Source: DAOUAJ01 sp034433615 (GTDB taxonomy: Bacteria > Chloroflexota > Anaerolineae > DUEN01). Taken from it: a stretch of DNA of 7,724 nt. Below the pieces are notes generated by a model. That model searched no databases. It worked only from the letters and a program-made list of their open reading frames with translations, and had not been told where the DNA came from. Location of the stretch: positions 1 to 7,724 of the forward strand of contig DAOUAJ010000138.1 in assembly GCA_034433615.1 (NCBI GenBank). The letters are read 5' to 3'. Every line of letters starts with the position of its first letter. The stretch's first letter is position 1. A program made the position numbers and the translations under genes. Shown piece after piece: positions 6,606-7,724 of the stretch.

Positions 6606-7724
6606 GCGCCAAGATGGACTCCGCAGACAAGATGACCTGCCTGGTAGCCTATCTCGCGGCGACGAGTGGCTCTCTGGTTGATTTTGACGGCGTTGTCTCG
6701 GCCGCACAAGCAACGGGCCTGATGGAAGTTCTTAGAGAACAGCTTGGGGCCCTTGATGCCCCTCGATTGCTGCGCCGACTGGCCAAAGGAACGTACGAGT
6801 CCGCCACGCCGCTGGATTGGCAGACAGTAGTCTTGCAAGATGAGCAAGTTCAGTGGAATGGTACCCCCATTGGCCAACTGCGTACACTCTACAAAGTTGC
6901 TTTTCCCCAAGAGACGCAGGCCCGCATTGCCTATGAGGTCTTTCTGGATCGCTTCCTGAGTTATGTTCGGCGAACTTATAAGGTAACTGCATTGCACGAG
7001 AGTGATGCGGATGTGACTTTGTTCGTGCCATATAGGACCAACTTCGATCTGCAAGAGGCTTGGCGAACCTTCGTCGCTCAGGCTTTTTCCGCCAGTGGTT
7101 TGCGTCGGACCTTCGTGCCTTTGGTGAACTCGATCAGACTGAGCGGACGGGGTTATAGCACACTCGATATCCCCATCGTGAGTAACGATCACGCACTATA
7201 CCTGGCAGCTTTCTACCGTGCTAACCTGGTAAGTACAGAAGCAAGTGATGCGTGGAGGGAAGCGGAAATTGCTCGGCTGCAGGGTGAATTACAGCAGGCG
7301 CAAGGTGTGAAAGATAGGCAGAGACTGGAGAGCTCTATTGCCAAATTAGAACGGGAATTAGAAACCCGGCGGGAGCGCTATGGGGCAATCTATCAGGCTT
7401 ACGAAGATCTGAAACAAAGGCATCCAGCCTGGATAAACCTAGTTGAAACTGTAGCTCGTGTAGAGATGGGAGGCCAGGCTGGCCGACAGCTTAGCCAGCG
7501 ACAAAACATTGTCGCCAAGTATGTCAGTGAAATGGAGACCCTGGCCGAGATAAGCCCTGATAACTTCTTTCAACTGCCCTCACTGTTGGTAGAAACTCCT
7601 CTTGCGATGGATGCGCGGGGCGCTGGCGATGTTAGCGGTGAAGCGTGCTATGCCTGCGGCCGCGTGTTTGCTAGAGGAGAGAAAAAGTTCAAGGCTAACA
7701 AGTTTATCTTTGAATCCCCCTCGC
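6602..7724 (+). CDS. Unrecognised protein of the Cas operon, C-terminus beyond window (possible I-D-like effector subunit)
   Basis: The frame runs open from ATG 6602 through 374 codons to the window edge. AGGGGG (6589-6594) is a good ribosome site seven bases before the ATG, and the four-base ATGA overlap with the previous gene implies translational coupling. I do not recognise the family. Residues 1-210 look like a mixed alpha/beta domain, with a strand-like LDIPIVSNDHALYLAAFYR at 188-206. Residues about 213-272 are a strongly predicted coiled coil (EIARLQGELQQAQ, AKLERELETRRERY). Near the edge C349xxC352 (CYACGRVF) followed by KKFKANKFIF looks like the first half of a zinc site whose partner cysteines would lie downstream. 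It lacks features I associate with Csc2 or Csc1, the usual neighbours of cas10d, so it may be a divergent backbone or large-subunit-like protein. GC is clearly lower than in the preceding genes. Confidence 0.75.
   Translation, partial: MSAKMDSADKMTCLVAYLAATSGSLVDFDGVVSAAQATGLMEVLREQLGALDAPRLLRRLAKGTYESATPLDWQTVVLQDEQVQWNGTPIGQLRTLYKVAFPQETQARIAYEVFLDRFLSYVRRTYKVTALHESDADVTLFVPYRTNFDLQEAWRTFVAQAFSASGLRRTFVPLVNSIRLSGRGYSTLDIPIVSNDHALYLAAFYRANLVSTEASDAWREAEIARLQGELQQAQGVKDRQRLESSIAKLERELETRRERYGAIYQAYEDLKQRHPAWINLVETVARVEMGGQAGRQLSQRQNIVAKYVSEMETLAEISPDNFFQLPSLLVETPLAMDARGAGDVSGEACYACGRVFARGEKKFKANKFIFESPS

Noticed and set aside
1..7724. CRISPR array
   Set aside because: No set of regularly spaced direct repeats is visible in any gene-free stretch; if the locus has an array it is outside the window.

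Overview
The window is bacterial and GC-rich (about 60% or more by eye over most of its length), with tightly packed genes and clear Shine-Dalgarno sites. The gene content (an MsbA-like ABC half-transporter, a WYL-domain regulator and a subtype I-D-like CRISPR-Cas operon) and the style of the proteins suggest Chloroflexota (Anaerolineae or Roseiflexus relatives). That is an impression from protein features, not a database result.

Layout. Positions 1-92 (minus) hold the N-terminus of an unrecognised small membrane protein that runs off the left edge. Positions 180-1925 (minus) encode a complete ABC exporter half-transporter. Positions 1926-2172 are a divergent intergenic region with a candidate promoter for each side and a 21-base near-palindrome (2058-2078) between them. 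Positions 2173-3201 (plus) encode a 342-residue HTH/WYL regulator. Positions 3202-3501 hold a likely operon promoter, an inverted repeat overlapping its -35 box, and a hairpin-rich leader of about 260 nt. From 3502 to the right edge lies one translationally coupled operon: a Cas10d/Csc3-like large subunit (3502-6105), a free-standing 166-residue helical protein resembling the C-terminal small-subunit part of Cas10d, i.e. Cas11d (6105-6605), and an unrecognised protein of at least 374 residues (6602 to beyond 7724).

How the genes fit together. The WYL regulator directly precedes the effector operon, as in other CRISPR loci where WYL proteins control cas expression, and it may act on the inverted repeat at the operon promoter. 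The Cas10d-like protein has an N-terminal HD-type domain and a central four-cysteine zinc-binding region. In the subtype I-D systems I know of, Cas11d is made by internal translation from the 3' part of cas10d. Here the two appear to be separate cistrons joined by a TGATG stop-start overlap. The third gene does not look like Csc2 (Cas7) or Csc1 (Cas5), the usual next genes; it has a coiled coil and half of a likely zinc site, and its base composition is clearly lower in GC. No Cas3 helicase, adaptation genes or CRISPR array are in the window; they may lie to the right. The most interesting content is therefore a rearranged I-D-like effector module with a split large subunit, a His-Glu in place of the usual HD pair, and an unassigned third subunit.
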